This document shows positions 7,522-16,100 of a DNA stretch of 64,000 nucleotides, piece by piece. Each line of letters opens with the position of its first letter. The first letter of the stretch is position 1. Both the position numbers and the translations under genes were made by a program. The DNA lies in NCBI GenBank assembly GCA_905187815.1, contig CAJJJM010000002.1:186001-250000 (forward strand). Direction: 5' to 3'. This DNA comes from an uncultured Methanomassiliicoccaceae archaeon. GTDB lineage: Archaea; Thermoplasmatota; Thermoplasmata; Methanomassiliicoccales; Methanomethylophilaceae. The notes beneath the pieces were generated by a model that saw nothing but the letters and a program-made list of their open reading frames with translations, had not been told where the DNA came from and searched no databases.

Positions 7522-8520
7522 ATGCCGCAAAGGAGACGTCCTAAGAGAGGATCCAGGGCATTCGGCCCTAGGAAGAGAGCGCAGTCGCAGACACCCAGGC
7601 TCGACTCGTGGCCCGAGATCAGCGGAACCCCCAAGATCCAGGGCTTCGCTGGCTACAAGGCCGGAATGACCCACGCGTTCATCGTGGACAAGAGAGCCAA
7701 GAGCACGACCTCCGGAATGGAGATCCAGGTGCCCGTGACCGTCGTCGAAGTACCCCCCATGAAAATCGCAGCCGTCAGGTTCTACGAGAGCAGCATCGTC
7801 GGTCTCAAGACCGCCGGTGAGGTCTGGGCCAAAGACCTGGACCCGCTCCTCGGAAGGCGCCTCAGCGTCCCCAAGAACCACGACGAGGCCACTTTTGCCA
7901 GATATGACGGACTGGACATCGAGGATGTCCGTGTCCTCGCCTACACCCAGCCCAAGCTTGTCTCCGGAGTCCCCAAGAAGGTCCCCGACCTCATGGAGCT
8001 CAGGATCGGCGGAGGAACCATCGAGGAGAGGGTCGCCTTCGCCAAGCAGATCCTCGGAACTGAGGTCAACTTCACCGACTTCGCCCCCGAGGGAGCCCTG
8101 ACCGACGTCATCGCCGTCACCAAGGGTAAGGGATTCCAGGGTGTCACCAAGCGCTGGGGTGTCAAGCTCCTGTCCCACAGGAACAGCAAGCACCGCCGCG
8201 GAATCGGTAACCTCGGTCCCAAGAGACCCGGATACGTCAGGTCCACAGTCCCCGGATCCGGACAGATGGGATACCACCAGAGGACCGAGTTCAACAAGAA
8301 GATCATCAAAGTCGGCACCGAGGGTTCCGAGGTCACCCCCAAGGGAGGATTCCTCAACTACGGAGAGGTCAGGAACACCTACGTACTGGTCCACGGCTCC
8401 GTTCCCGGGCCCACAAAGAGGCTCATCAGGTTCAGGGACGCTACCAGGATGCCCAAGAAGGCCGACAACGAGGCCGTCGACGTCACCTACGTCTCGACCG
8501 AGTCCAAGCAGGGGGCATGA
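7522..8520 (+). CDS. rpl3p: Ribosomal protein uL3
   Basis: 332 residues, typical for archaeal L3. It begins MPQRRRPKRGSRAFGPRKRA and has the central extension KGKGFQGVTKRWGVK and HRNSKHRRGIGNLGPKRPG that reaches the peptidyl transferase centre. First gene of the operon, preceded by the structured leader. Its TGA lies just before the L4 start. Confidence 0.98.
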   Translation: MPQRRRPKRGSRAFGPRKRAQSQTPRLDSWPEISGTPKIQGFAGYKAGMTHAFIVDKRAKSTTSGMEIQVPVTVVEVPPMKIAAVRFYESSIVGLKTAGEVWAKDLDPLLGRRLSVPKNHDEATFARYDGLDIEDVRVLAYTQPKLVSGVPKKVPDLMELRIGGGTIEERVAFAKQILGTEVNFTDFAPEGALTDVIAVTKGKGFQGVTKRWGVKLLSHRNSKHRRGIGNLGPKRPGYVRSTVPGSGQMGYHQRTEFNKKIIKVGTEGSEVTPKGGFLNYGEVRNTYVLVHGSVPGPTKRLIRFRDATRMPKKADNEAVDVTYVSTESKQGA

Positions 8521-8522
8521 GA

Positions 8523-9299
8523 ATGGCACAGACTAATGTTTACTCTGTAAAGGGAGGAGTCTCCGGCACCGTGGATGTCCCCGCTGCCTTCGAGACCCCC
8601 TACAGGCCCGACATCATCAAGAAGGCGGTCCTCGCAGCCGCCGCCAACAGCAGGCAGCCCTACGGACCCGCTGCAAGGTCCGGAATGAGGCACTCCGTCA
8701 GCACCTGGGGCAAGGGAAGGGGAACCGCCCGTGTCCAGAGGGTCCACGACGGAAGGAAAGCCACCGAGTCTCCCAACAACGTCTCCGGAAGGAGGGCCCA
8801 CCCGCCACGCCCCGAGAGGAAATGGGAGCAGAAGGTCAACAAGAAGGAGCTCAAGATCGCCCGCCAGTCCGCTCTGGCAGCCACCGCCTGCGCCGAGTGC
8901 GTCAAGGCCCGCGGCCACCAGTTCGACGACTCCGTGTCCTTCCCCATCGTGGTCGAGGACGAGTTCGTGACCCTGAAGGCCACATCCGAGGTCGTCGAGG
9001 TCTTCGAGAAGATCGGAATCGGCTACGACCTCGAGCGTGCCAAGGACGGACGCAAGATCCGCGCCGGAAGGGGAACAATGAGGAACAGGAAGTACCGCAC
9101 ACCCGTCTCCGTCCTCATCGTCGTCTCCGACGAGGAGAGGAACGCGCCCATCTTCAAGAGCGCCTCCAACCTCCCCGGAGTCACCGTAGAGGAGGTCAAG
9201 ACCCTGAACACGAGCATCCTGGCTCCCGGAGGAGACGCTGGAAGGCTCACAGTCTACACCAAATCCGCCATCGACGCCATAGGAGGATGGACACAATGA
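8523..9299 (+). CDS. rpl4p: Ribosomal protein uL4
   Basis: 258 residues from the ATG at 8523 (MAQTNVYSVKGG), which fits the family N-terminus; an ATG at 8517 overlapping the L3 stop would add only Met-Arg. The long loop ARSGMRHSVSTWGKGRGTARVQ that lines the exit tunnel is present, as is the archaeal C-terminal GGDAGRLTVYTKSAIDAI. In bacteria L4 is the autoregulator of this operon, which makes it a candidate ligand for the leader. Overlaps L23 by ATGA. Confidence 0.97.
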   Translation: MAQTNVYSVKGGVSGTVDVPAAFETPYRPDIIKKAVLAAAANSRQPYGPAARSGMRHSVSTWGKGRGTARVQRVHDGRKATESPNNVSGRRAHPPRPERKWEQKVNKKELKIARQSALAATACAECVKARGHQFDDSVSFPIVVEDEFVTLKATSEVVEVFEKIGIGYDLERAKDGRKIRAGRGTMRNRKYRTPVSVLIVVSDEERNAPIFKSASNLPGVTVEEVKTLNTSILAPGGDAGRLTVYTKSAIDAIGGWTQ

Positions 9300-9577
9300 A
9301 GCAGAGCGACGTTCTCATCAGGCCGTACGTCACCGAGAAATCGATGAACCACATGTCCGGCACGCCGACCCAGAAGTACAAGGACGGCAACAAGATCGAG
9401 TTCATCGTCCACAGGAACGCCGACAAGCACACCATCAAGATCGTCTTCGAGGAGCGCTTCGAGGTCAAGGTCGAGAAGGTCTGGGTCAGGATCCAGAAGG
9501 ACGGAAAGCACGCCATCATCAAACTGGCTGACGGCTACTCCGCAGAGGATGTCGGATCCAGGGTCGGAGTATTCTGA
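9296..9577 (+). CDS. rpl23p: Ribosomal protein uL23
   Basis: 93 residues (MKQSDVLIRPYVTEKSMN ... SRVGVF), the compact archaeal size. The family signature is IRPYVTEKS near the N-terminus, followed by the FIVHRNADKHTIK strand-helix. L23 sits at the tunnel exit and is the docking site for SRP and other nascent-chain factors. Its ATG overlaps the L4 TGA as ATGA. The spacing to L2 is 12 nt with a GGTGA ribosome site. Confidence 0.97.
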   Translation: MKQSDVLIRPYVTEKSMNHMSGTPTQKYKDGNKIEFIVHRNADKHTIKIVFEERFEVKVEKVWVRIQKDGKHAIIKLADGYSAEDVGSRVGVF

Positions 9578-9589
9578 AGGTGAGTGAAC

Positions 9590-10285
9590 ATGGGTAAGAG
9601 ATTGATCACACAGAGGAGGGGCAGCGGAACATCCCTGTACCGCTCTCCCAGCCACAGGCACGTGGACGATGTGAGGCTCCCGGCCATGTCCGAGGGCACC
9701 GCGGTCATCAAGGACCTGATCCAGGCCCCCGGAAGGACATGCCCCCTGGCTGTCCTCGACCTCAACGGAAGGACCGACTACCAGCTCGCTGTCGAGGGAA
9801 CCAAGGTCGGCCAGACCATCGTCATCGGCGGCACGGACGTCGTCGCCGGAAACATCACCAAGCTGTCCAACATCCCCGAGGGAACCCTCGTCCACAACGT
9901 CGAGGCCAGGCCCGGGGACGGAGGAAAGTTCGTCAAGACCGCCGGATCCTCCGGAACCGTCGTCTCCAGGGGAGACAAGGTCATGGTCCTGATGCCCTCC
10001 GGAGTCATCAAGGAGTTCAGCCCCGACTGCCGCGCCGCAATCGGAGTCGTCGCCGGAGGCGGAAGGGGAGACAAGCCCCTCGCCAAGGCCGGAAAGAACG
10101 TGCACACCCTGAGGTCCAGGTCCACTGCGCCCTTCAAGACCAAGGGAGTCGCCATGAACCCCGTCGACCACCCCCACGGTGGAGGAAGCCACGCTCATGT
10201 GGGAGGACCGAACTGTCAGAAGAGGACCGCATCGCCCGGTCAGAAGGTGGGTTTCCTGCCTCCTAAGAAGAAAATAAAGAAGTGA
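9590..10285 (+). CDS. rpl2p: Ribosomal protein uL2
   Basis: 231 residues from the ATG at 9590; an in-frame GTG at 9584 is part of the ribosome site GGTGAGTGA. The C-terminal MNPVDHPHGGGSHAHVG contains the conserved histidine loop at the peptidyl transferase centre. N-terminal MGKRLITQRRGSGTSLYRSP is standard for archaeal L2, and SGTVVSRGDKVMVLMPSG is in the SH3-like domain. Confidence 0.98.
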   Translation: MGKRLITQRRGSGTSLYRSPSHRHVDDVRLPAMSEGTAVIKDLIQAPGRTCPLAVLDLNGRTDYQLAVEGTKVGQTIVIGGTDVVAGNITKLSNIPEGTLVHNVEARPGDGGKFVKTAGSSGTVVSRGDKVMVLMPSGVIKEFSPDCRAAIGVVAGGGRGDKPLAKAGKNVHTLRSRSTAPFKTKGVAMNPVDHPHGGGSHAHVGGPNCQKRTASPGQKVGFLPPKKKIKK

Positions 10286-10290
10286 TTGCA

Positions 10291-10758
10291 ATGGCAAAGA
10301 AGATTATTGCAGGATCGGCAAAAGCCTCGAGGAGGAAATCCAGGAAGAAGGCGTCCGCGATACAGGCGAGGAGGAAGAAGGAGTTCCTCTTCCGCGGATA
10401 CACCATGGAAGAGCTCCTCGCCATGCCTTTCGAGGACTTCCTCGGACTCCTCTCCGCGAGGGCCAGGAGGACCTACGTGCGCGGTCTGAACTACGAGCAG
10501 CAGCTCCTGTTCGACAAACTGAAGGCAGCGGAGCCCGGCGAGGTCGTCAGGACCCACCGCAGGGACCTCCCCATCATCCCCCAGTTCGTCGGAAAGACCG
10601 TCAGCATCTACAACGGCCACGAGTTCAAGGATGTAGAGATCAAGCCCGAGATGATCGGATGCTTCCTCGGAGAGTTCGTCCTCACCAGGAAAGCCCCGCA
10701 GCACTCCGGACCCGGAGTCGGTGCGACCAGGTCGTCCAAGTTCATGCCGCTGAAGTGA
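10291..10758 (+). CDS. rps19p: Ribosomal protein uS19
   Basis: 155 residues from the ATG at 10291; an in-frame GTG at 10282 covers the L2 stop context and is unlikely. The core has TMEELLAMPFEDFLGLLSARARR and the C-terminal signature THRRDLPIIPQFVGKTVSIYNG, GEFVLTRK. The N-terminal 30 residues are a very basic tail (KASRRKSRKKASAIQARRKK), longer than in many archaeal S19 proteins. Confidence 0.97.
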   Translation: MAKKIIAGSAKASRRKSRKKASAIQARRKKEFLFRGYTMEELLAMPFEDFLGLLSARARRTYVRGLNYEQQLLFDKLKAAEPGEVVRTHRRDLPIIPQFVGKTVSIYNGHEFKDVEIKPEMIGCFLGEFVLTRKAPQHSGPGVGATRSSKFMPLK

Positions 10759-10768
10759 GGTGTCTAAC

Positions 10769-11218
10769 ATGGTTTCAGGATACACAGCAACAGCGGACCC
10801 CGACACAACCGCGAAAGCGCTCGGAAAGGAGATGCCCGTCTCCCCCAAGTTCGCCCGCGAGGTCGCCGGAATGATACGCGGAATGAAGGTCGAGACCGCC
10901 CAGAAGGCTCTGGAGGACGTCATCGACAAGAAGAGGGCCGTCCCCCTGAAGAGATACAACAAGCGTGTCTCCCACAAGGCCGGTGTCGGACCCGGAAGGT
11001 ACCCCGTCAAGGCCGCCAAGGCCATCCTCGGGGTCCTGAACAGCGCCGCCTCCAACGCGGAGTACAAGGGACTCGACGTCTCCAACATGGCCATCGCCAC
11101 GATCTCCGTCTCAAGGGGACGCGTCATCCCCGGGCACATGCCCAGGGCCCACGGACGCGCCACCGAGTGGAACCAGGACACCGTGAACGTCGAGGTCATC
11201 ATCCAGGAGGTAGAGTGA
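10769..11218 (+). CDS. rpl22p: Ribosomal protein uL22
   Basis: 149 residues from ATG 10769, with a GAGGTG ribosome site. Archaeal features are the N-terminal ATADPDTTAKALGKEMPVSP and the tunnel-lining hairpin RGRVIPGHMPRAHGRA near the C-terminus. It ends 1 nt before the S3 ATG. Confidence 0.97.
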   Translation: MVSGYTATADPDTTAKALGKEMPVSPKFAREVAGMIRGMKVETAQKALEDVIDKKRAVPLKRYNKRVSHKAGVGPGRYPVKAAKAILGVLNSAASNAEYKGLDVSNMAIATISVSRGRVIPGHMPRAHGRATEWNQDTVNVEVIIQEVE

Positions 11219-11219
11219 A

Positions 11220-11909
11220 ATGGCATCAGAGAGGAAATTCGTAGCTGAGAACATCCGCAGGGTGCTCCTCAAGGAGTACCTGATGAAGGAGGTCAGCCGT
11301 GCGGGATTCGGAGGACTCGACGTCCAGAGGACCCCCATGGGAACCCGTGTCATCCTCACCACCGAGAGGCCCGGGCTCGTCATCGGAAGGCGCGGACAGA
11401 CCATCAAGAACCTGACCGCTGTCATCGAGGACCGCTTCGGGTTCGAGAACCCCCAGATCGAGGTCCAGGAAGTCGAGAACGCCAGCCTCAACGCCCAGAT
11501 CATGGCCGAGAAACTGGCCTTCTCCCTCGAGAGGGGATGGCACTTCCGCAGAGCCGGACACTCCACGGTCCGCAGGATCATGGACGCGGGAGCCCGCGGA
11601 TGCCACATCATCGTCGCAGGAAAGCTCACCGGACAGAGGCACAGGACCGAGAAGTTCAAGGAGGGCTACATCAAGTTCTGCGGTGAGCCCAAGGCCAACT
11701 TCATCGACCACGGCTACGCCGTCGCCAAGCTGAAGATGGGAGTCATCGGAGTCACCGTGGAGATCATGGCCAAGGATGCCAAGCTCCCCGCCGACATCAC
11801 CGTCCTCAACAAGACCGAGGCCGCCGCAGTGCTGCCCGACCTGTTCGCAGCCCCCGCTCCCGAGGCACCCGCCGCGGAAGAGGCTGCACCCGCAGAGGAG
11901 GTTCAGTGA
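11220..11909 (+). CDS. rps3p: Ribosomal protein uS3
   Basis: 229 residues. A type II KH domain is visible with the GXXG loop in VIGRRGQTIKNLT, then the C-terminal domain with GHSTVRRIMDAGARGCHI and AGKLTGQRHRTEKFKEGYIK. The last 25 residues are a low-complexity Ala/Pro/Glu tail (APAPEAPAAEEAAPAEEVQ) not needed for the fold. A similar tail is on S3Ae in this window. S3 lines the mRNA entry channel. Confidence 0.97.
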   Translation: MASERKFVAENIRRVLLKEYLMKEVSRAGFGGLDVQRTPMGTRVILTTERPGLVIGRRGQTIKNLTAVIEDRFGFENPQIEVQEVENASLNAQIMAEKLAFSLERGWHFRRAGHSTVRRIMDAGARGCHIIVAGKLTGQRHRTEKFKEGYIKFCGEPKANFIDHGYAVAKLKMGVIGVTVEIMAKDAKLPADITVLNKTEAAAVLPDLFAAPAPEAPAAEEAAPAEEVQ

Positions 11910-11910
11910 G

Positions 11911-12114
11911 ATGGCCGCACTCAAGACCGCAGACATCAGGAACATGAGCGTCGAGGAGCGCAACCAGAAGCTGAAGGAGCTCCGCGACGAGCTGATGCAC
12001 GAGAGGGGAGTCTCCGCCATGGGCGGTGCCCCCTCGAGCCCCGGCGCCATCCGCGCCCTCAGGCTCAACATCGCTCGCATCCTGACCGTCCAGAAGGAGG
12101 AGGAAGAGATCTGA
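11911..12114 (+). CDS. rpl29p: Ribosomal protein uL29
   Basis: 67 residues (MAALKTADIRNMSVEERNQK ... VQKEEEEI). The two-helix hairpin and the SPGAIRALRLNIARILTVQ segment are diagnostic. Binds near the tunnel exit beside L23. Its TGA shares a base with the ATG of the aIF1 gene (TGATG). Confidence 0.95.
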   Translation: MAALKTADIRNMSVEERNQKLKELRDELMHERGVSAMGGAPSSPGAIRALRLNIARILTVQKEEEEI

Positions 12115-12413
12115 TGGCCGAGATCTGCCCAGTATGCGGATTGCCTAAGGAGCTGTGCATGTGCGAGGAGATCGCACGTGAGCAGCAGACGGTGAGGATC
12201 TCGATTGACAGCCGCAGATACGGAAAGACCGTTACCGTGATCGACGGTATCGATGAGAACGACATCGACATCGGAGATCTTGCCAAGCAGCTGAAGAACA
12301 AATGCGCCGCCGGCGGAACATGCAAGGACGGACGCATCGAGCTCCAGGGCGACCACAAGAAGAGGGTCAAGACTGTCCTGGAGGAAATGGGATTCCGCAC
12401 CGAGGTCAGATGA
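12114..12413 (+). CDS. Translation initiation factor aIF1 (SUI1) with N-terminal zinc knuckle
   Basis: 99 residues. The C-terminal 75 residues are a SUI1/eIF1 domain, with the QLKNKCAAGGTCKDGRIELQ and GDHKKRVKTVLEEMGF blocks. This factor guards start-codon selection on the small subunit. The N-terminus adds four cysteines (C5, C8, C15, C17 in CPVCGLPKELCMC) that should bind zinc, as in a subset of archaeal aIF1 proteins. Placement between L29 and the RNase P gene is the standard archaeal order. Overlaps both neighbours. Confidence 0.93.
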   Translation: MAEICPVCGLPKELCMCEEIAREQQTVRISIDSRRYGKTVTVIDGIDENDIDIGDLAKQLKNKCAAGGTCKDGRIELQGDHKKRVKTVLEEMGFRTEVR

Positions 12414-12664
12414 GGGACAATCGCTTCGTGAGAACTGAGCTCATTGGATTGGACGTGGAAGTGCTGTCTGAGCCATTCTCCGGCATAGCCGGAAAGGTGG
12501 TCGACGAGACGAAAAACACGTTCACCATCGAATCGGCCGGAACTGAGAGAATGGTACCCAAACCAGGCAATGAGTTCAGGTTCGCATACGAAGGCAGGAC
12601 CATCGACATCAGTGGATCAGAGATAATGCACCGACCAGAGGACAGAATCAAGAAGGTTAGGTGA
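12410..12664 (+). CDS. rnp1: RNase P protein component 1 (Rpp29/Pop4 homologue)
   Basis: 84 residues, the minimal archaeal Rpp29. An Sm-like barrel is suggested by GLDVEVLSEPFSGIAGKVVDETKNTFTI and ERMVPKPGNEFRF. It binds the specificity domain of RNase P RNA with Rpp21. The ATG at 12410 overlaps the aIF1 TGA (ATGA), the usual archaeal operon position before S17. Confidence 0.9.
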   Translation: MRDNRFVRTELIGLDVEVLSEPFSGIAGKVVDETKNTFTIESAGTERMVPKPGNEFRFAYEGRTIDISGSEIMHRPEDRIKKVR

Positions 12665-12668
12665 AGAA

Positions 12669-13001
12669 ATGACAGCAGAAATCAGAGACATCGGATTCGA
12701 CGTCGCCTCCCCCAAGACGGAGTGCAACGACCCCAACTGCCCGTTCCACGGCAGCCTCCCCGTCAGGGGACAGGTCATCGACGGCGTCGTCGCGACGGTC
12801 AAAATGAAGAACACCGTCGTCGTTGAGCGCAACTACCTGAAATACCAGCACAAGTACGAGAGGTACGAGAAGAGGAGCAACAGGTACTCCGCACACGCCT
12901 CTCCCTGCCTCGGCCTGAAGGTCGGCGACAGGGTCAGGATCGCCGAGTGCCGCCCCCTCTCCAAGACCGTGTCCTTCGTCGTGATCGAGAAGGTGGAGTG
13001 A
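12669..13001 (+). CDS. rps17p: Ribosomal protein uS17
   Basis: 110 residues. An OB-fold with VRGQVIDGVVATVKMKNTVVVER and the conserved YEKRSNRYSAHASPCLGLKVGDRVRI. The N-terminal extension carries two cysteines (ECNDPNCPFHG), a feature of archaeal S17. Starts 4 nt after the RNase P gene and ends one base before L14. Confidence 0.96.
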   Translation: MTAEIRDIGFDVASPKTECNDPNCPFHGSLPVRGQVIDGVVATVKMKNTVVVERNYLKYQHKYERYEKRSNRYSAHASPCLGLKVGDRVRIAECRPLSKTVSFVVIEKVE

Positions 13002-13002
13002 G

Positions 13003-13401
13003 ATGAAGGGAATCGCTGGAAACCAGACCAGGGGCCTTCAGAACGGCTCCAGGCTCACGGTCATCGACAACACGGGAGCCAAAGAGATCGAGATCATCAC
13101 CGTCCCCGGCTACCACGGCGTCGCCAGGAGGGTCCCCTCCGCAGGAGTCGGCGACCTGGTCATCGCTTCCGTCAAGAAGGGAACCCCCCAGATGAGGAGG
13201 CAGATCGTCTTCGCCGTCATCGTCCGCCAGAGGCGCCCCATGAGGAGGCCCGACGGAACCATGGTCTACTTCGAGGACAACGCCGCGGTCATCACGACCG
13301 AGACCGGTGAGACCAAAGGAACCGACATCAAAGGACCCGTCGCCAGGGAGGCTGCCGAGAGGTGGCCCCGTGTGTCCGCGACCGCGTCCATGATCGTGTG
13401 A
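13003..13401 (+). CDS. rpl14p: Ribosomal protein uL14
   Basis: 132 residues. Signatures are GSRLTVIDNTGAKEIEIITV at the start of the barrel and the RRPDGTMVYFEDNAAVIT loop, followed by the ETKGTDIKGPVAREAAERWPR C-terminus. L14 contacts the small subunit and is the binding site for several assembly factors such as aIF6. Confidence 0.98.
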   Translation: MKGIAGNQTRGLQNGSRLTVIDNTGAKEIEIITVPGYHGVARRVPSAGVGDLVIASVKKGTPQMRRQIVFAVIVRQRRPMRRPDGTMVYFEDNAAVITTETGETKGTDIKGPVAREAAERWPRVSATASMIV

Positions 13402-13411
13402 GGTGTGAGGC

Positions 13412-13786
13412 ATGGTTAGCAGCAAAGCAAGGGTTCAGAGGAAGAACCAGGCCAACGCGTCCGCCCACGTCAAGAGGAAGATGCTGTCCGCCCACCTGAG
13501 CGACGAGCTCCGCGCCAAGTACGGGGTCCGCACCGCGAGGGTCTGCAAGGGTGACACAGTCATCGTCGTCCGCGGGAACGAGGACATCAGGAACATCGAG
13601 GGAAAGGTGCTCGAGGTCTACACCAAGACCGGGCGCGTCTCCATCGAGGGAATCACGATCAACCAGGCCGACGGGACCGCCACCGAGCGCCCCATCCACG
13701 CCTCCAACCTCGTGATCACCAAGCTGAACACCGAGGACGCCTGGAGGATGGACTCGCTGTCCAAGAACAAGGAGGTCAAAGAATGA
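13412..13786 (+). CDS. rpl24p: Ribosomal protein uL24
   Basis: 124 residues. The N-terminal region KRKMLSAHLSDELRAKYGVR is the archaeal/eukaryotic extension, followed by the KOW motif in CKGDTVIVVRGNEDIRNIEG KVLEV. The C-terminus reads PIHASNLVITKLN. Its stop overlaps the S4e ATG by ATGA. Confidence 0.97.
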   Translation: MVSSKARVQRKNQANASAHVKRKMLSAHLSDELRAKYGVRTARVCKGDTVIVVRGNEDIRNIEGKVLEVYTKTGRVSIEGITINQADGTATERPIHASNLVITKLNTEDAWRMDSLSKNKEVKE

Positions 13787-14490
13787 GCGACCACATGAAG
13801 AGACTGGCTGCACCCAGGTCCTGGCCTCTGAAGAGGAAGGTAAACATCTGGGTCACCAAGCAGTCCGCCGGTGCCCACAGCATCGAGGACTCCATGTCCG
13901 CCGTCACAGTCCTCAGGGACATGGTCGGCGTGTGCGACACGGCCAGGGAGGCCAAGAGGATCATCGGGAACCGCGAGATGTTCGTCGACGGCAAAGCCGT
14001 CAAGAACCCCAAGGCCCCCGTCGGATTCATGGACGTCATCACCATCCCCAAGATGGGACTGGCGTACCGCATGCTCCTGACCGACAAGGGAAAGCTGACA
14101 CTCGTCGCCATCGACGAGGCCGAGGCTTCCTGGGAGCTGTGCAAGATCGAGGACAAGACCGTCGTCAAGGGCGGCAAGATCCAGCTCAACCTCAGCGGTG
14201 GCAGGAACATCGTCCTCGACAAGAACGACTACAAGTGCGGTGACTCCCTGAAGGTCGCCTTCGACGGCCAGAAGGTCCTGGAGCACTACCCCCTGCAGGA
14301 CGGCTCCGTCGTCTTCATCAAGGAGGGTTCCCAGGCCGGAGCCGTCAGGACCGTCAAGAGCCTCGAGACCGTCCGCGGATCCGCGGCGAACCTCGTCCTG
14401 TTCACCGACGGCACCCAGACCGTCGCCAGGAACTGCTTCGTCATCGGAGCCCAGACCGCAGCGATCAAACTCCCGGAGGCTTCCGAATGA
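13783..14490 (+). CDS. rps4e: Ribosomal protein eS4
   Basis: 235 residues, the archaeal/eukaryotic S4e. Order of domains: basic N-terminus (MKRLAAPRSWPLKRKVNIW), an S4 RNA-binding fold (REAKRIIGNREMFVDGKAVK), the central RS4e domain, and a C-terminal KOW segment (VVFIKEGSQAGAVRTVKSLE). The junction to L5 is an ATGA overlap. Confidence 0.97.
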   Translation: MSDHMKRLAAPRSWPLKRKVNIWVTKQSAGAHSIEDSMSAVTVLRDMVGVCDTAREAKRIIGNREMFVDGKAVKNPKAPVGFMDVITIPKMGLAYRMLLTDKGKLTLVAIDEAEASWELCKIEDKTVVKGGKIQLNLSGGRNIVLDKNDYKCGDSLKVAFDGQKVLEHYPLQDGSVVFIKEGSQAGAVRTVKSLETVRGSAANLVLFTDGTQTVARNCFVIGAQTAAIKLPEASE

Positions 14491-14996
14491 ACGCCATGAG
14501 GGAAGTCCACGTCGACAAGGTCGTCGTCAACATCGGTGTCGGCGAGGCCGGAGAGAGGCTCGTCAAGGCCCAGAAGGTCCTCGAGATGGTCACCGGACAG
14601 AAGTCCGTCGAGACCATCTCCAAGACCGTCAACAGGGATCTCGGTATCCGTAAGGGAATGCCCCTCGGCTGCAAGGTCACACTCCGCGGCGAGAGGGCCG
14701 AGAACTTCCTGAGGCAGGCGCTCTCCATCAGGGAGATGCGCGTCCCCGAGTACTCCTTCGACAAGGAGGGCAACATGTCCTTCGGAATCTCCGACTACAC
14801 CGACTTCGAGGGTATGAAGTACGACCCCGAGATCGGAATCTTCGGAATGGACATCAGCGTCGTCCTCAGGAGGCCCGGCGCGAGGGTCTCCCAGAGGTCC
14901 CTCCTCAAGAGGAGGATCCCCAAGAGCCACCGCGTCGACCGCGACGAGGCGATCCAGTACATGAAAGACAAATTTGAGGTTGAGGTGGTCCAATGA
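14487..14996 (+). CDS. rpl5p: Ribosomal protein uL5
   Basis: 169 residues. The RNP-like fold is shown by VHVDKVVVNIGVGEAGERLV, then KTVNRDLGIRKGMPLGCKVT and IFGMDISVVLRRPGARVSQR. It binds 5S rRNA with L18. Start overlaps the S4e stop; its own stop overlaps the S14 ATG. Confidence 0.97.
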   Translation: MNAMREVHVDKVVVNIGVGEAGERLVKAQKVLEMVTGQKSVETISKTVNRDLGIRKGMPLGCKVTLRGERAENFLRQALSIREMRVPEYSFDKEGNMSFGISDYTDFEGMKYDPEIGIFGMDISVVLRRPGARVSQRSLLKRRIPKSHRVDRDEAIQYMKDKFEVEVVQ

Positions 14997-15139
14997 AGCC
15001 CAAGAAGCAGTATGGAAGGTCTGTTGGCTGCTCCCGTTGCGGACGCAGGAGAGGAATCATAAGGAGGTACGGGATGCACCTGTGCCGCCAGTGCTTCAGG
15101 GATATGGCCCCGGAACTCGGATTCAAGAAGTATTCGTGA
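14993..15139 (+). CDS. rps14p: Ribosomal protein uS14, zinc form
   Basis: 48 residues (MKPKKQYGRSVGCSRCGRRR ... ELGFKKYS). Four cysteines, C13, C16, C31 and C34, form the zinc site of the short archaeal/type Z S14. It helps form the decoding head of the 30S subunit. ATG overlaps the L5 TGA (ATGA). Confidence 0.97.
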   Translation: MKPKKQYGRSVGCSRCGRRRGIIRRYGMHLCRQCFRDMAPELGFKKYS

Positions 15140-15149
15140 GGTGTCATAA

Positions 15150-15539
15150 ATGCAGAGCGATCCACTCAACGACGCCATGTGCGTCATCAAGAACGCAGCA
15201 CTCAACGGTAAAGGCGAGTGCATGATCCAGCCCTCATCCAAGCTCATCGGCCGTGTGCTGAAGGTCATGCAGGACCGCGGCTACATCAGCCAGTTTGAGT
15301 ACGTCGAGGATGGAAAGGCCGGCAAGTTCCGCGTCATGCTGGACGGGGCCATAAACAACTGCGGTGTGATCAAGCCCAGGTACTCCGTCAAGGTGGCGGA
15401 CGTCGAGAAGTTCGAGGCCAGGTTCCTCCCTGCCCAGGACTTCGGGCTCCTGATCATGTCCACAACCGCCGGGGTCATCACCCAGGACCGCGCCAAAGAG
15501 CTCGGCATCGGGGGAAAACTCCTGGCATACGTTTACTGA
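15150..15539 (+). CDS. rps8p: Ribosomal protein uS8
   Basis: 129 residues, starting MQSDPLNDAMCVIKNAALNG. The C-terminal block IMSTTAGVITQDRAKELGIG GKLLAYVY is the family signature. In bacteria S8 is the translational repressor of the spc operon, so it is a possible regulator here as well. Confidence 0.97.
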   Translation: MQSDPLNDAMCVIKNAALNGKGECMIQPSSKLIGRVLKVMQDRGYISQFEYVEDGKAGKFRVMLDGAINNCGVIKPRYSVKVADVEKFEARFLPAQDFGLLIMSTTAGVITQDRAKELGIGGKLLAYVY

Positions 15540-15548
15540 GGAATAAAG

Positions 15549-16100
15549 ATGACAATAGCAGGGAAAATCGAAAGCACCATCGCTATCCCCGGCGGTGTGA
15601 CCGTGTCCTACGACGGAAACGTCATGAAGGTCAACGGACCCAGGGGAGAACTTAGCAGAAACTTCGCGCACCCTGGCATAGATATTGCCGTCGGAGAAGG
15701 AGAAGTCAGCGTCAGCTGCGAGTACCCGAGGATCAAGGACAAGGCAATGGTCGGAACCTACGTCGCCCACATCAACAACATGATCAAAGGCGTCACCGTC
15801 GGTTTCACCTACCACCTGAAAATCGTGTTCTCCCACTTCCCGATGAAAGTCACCGTCAAAGGCGACCGCGTGGAGATCAACAACTACATGGGAGGGCACG
15901 CCCCCCGCTACGCCAACATCATGAAGGGTTGCACCGTCAAGGTCAACGGACAGGATGTCACCGTGGAGGGCAACGACATCGAGGCCTGCGGCCAGACCGC
16001 CGCCAACCTCGAGAGGGCCACATCCAGGCTCGGATTCGACAAGAGGACGTTCCAGGACGGAATCTACATCGTCCAGAAATCGCACAAGGTGAAAGAATGA
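15549..16100 (+). CDS. rpl6p: Ribosomal protein uL6
   Basis: 183 residues with the duplicated L6 fold: VTVSYDGNVMKVNGPRGELS in the first copy and GCTVKVNGQDVTVEGNDIEA in the second. L6 supports the sarcin-ricin region near the factor-binding site. Stop overlaps the L32e ATG (ATGA). Confidence 0.97.
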   Translation: MTIAGKIESTIAIPGGVTVSYDGNVMKVNGPRGELSRNFAHPGIDIAVGEGEVSVSCEYPRIKDKAMVGTYVAHINNMIKGVTVGFTYHLKIVFSHFPMKVTVKGDRVEINNYMGGHAPRYANIMKGCTVKVNGQDVTVEGNDIEACGQTAANLERATSRLGFDKRTFQDGIYIVQKSHKVKE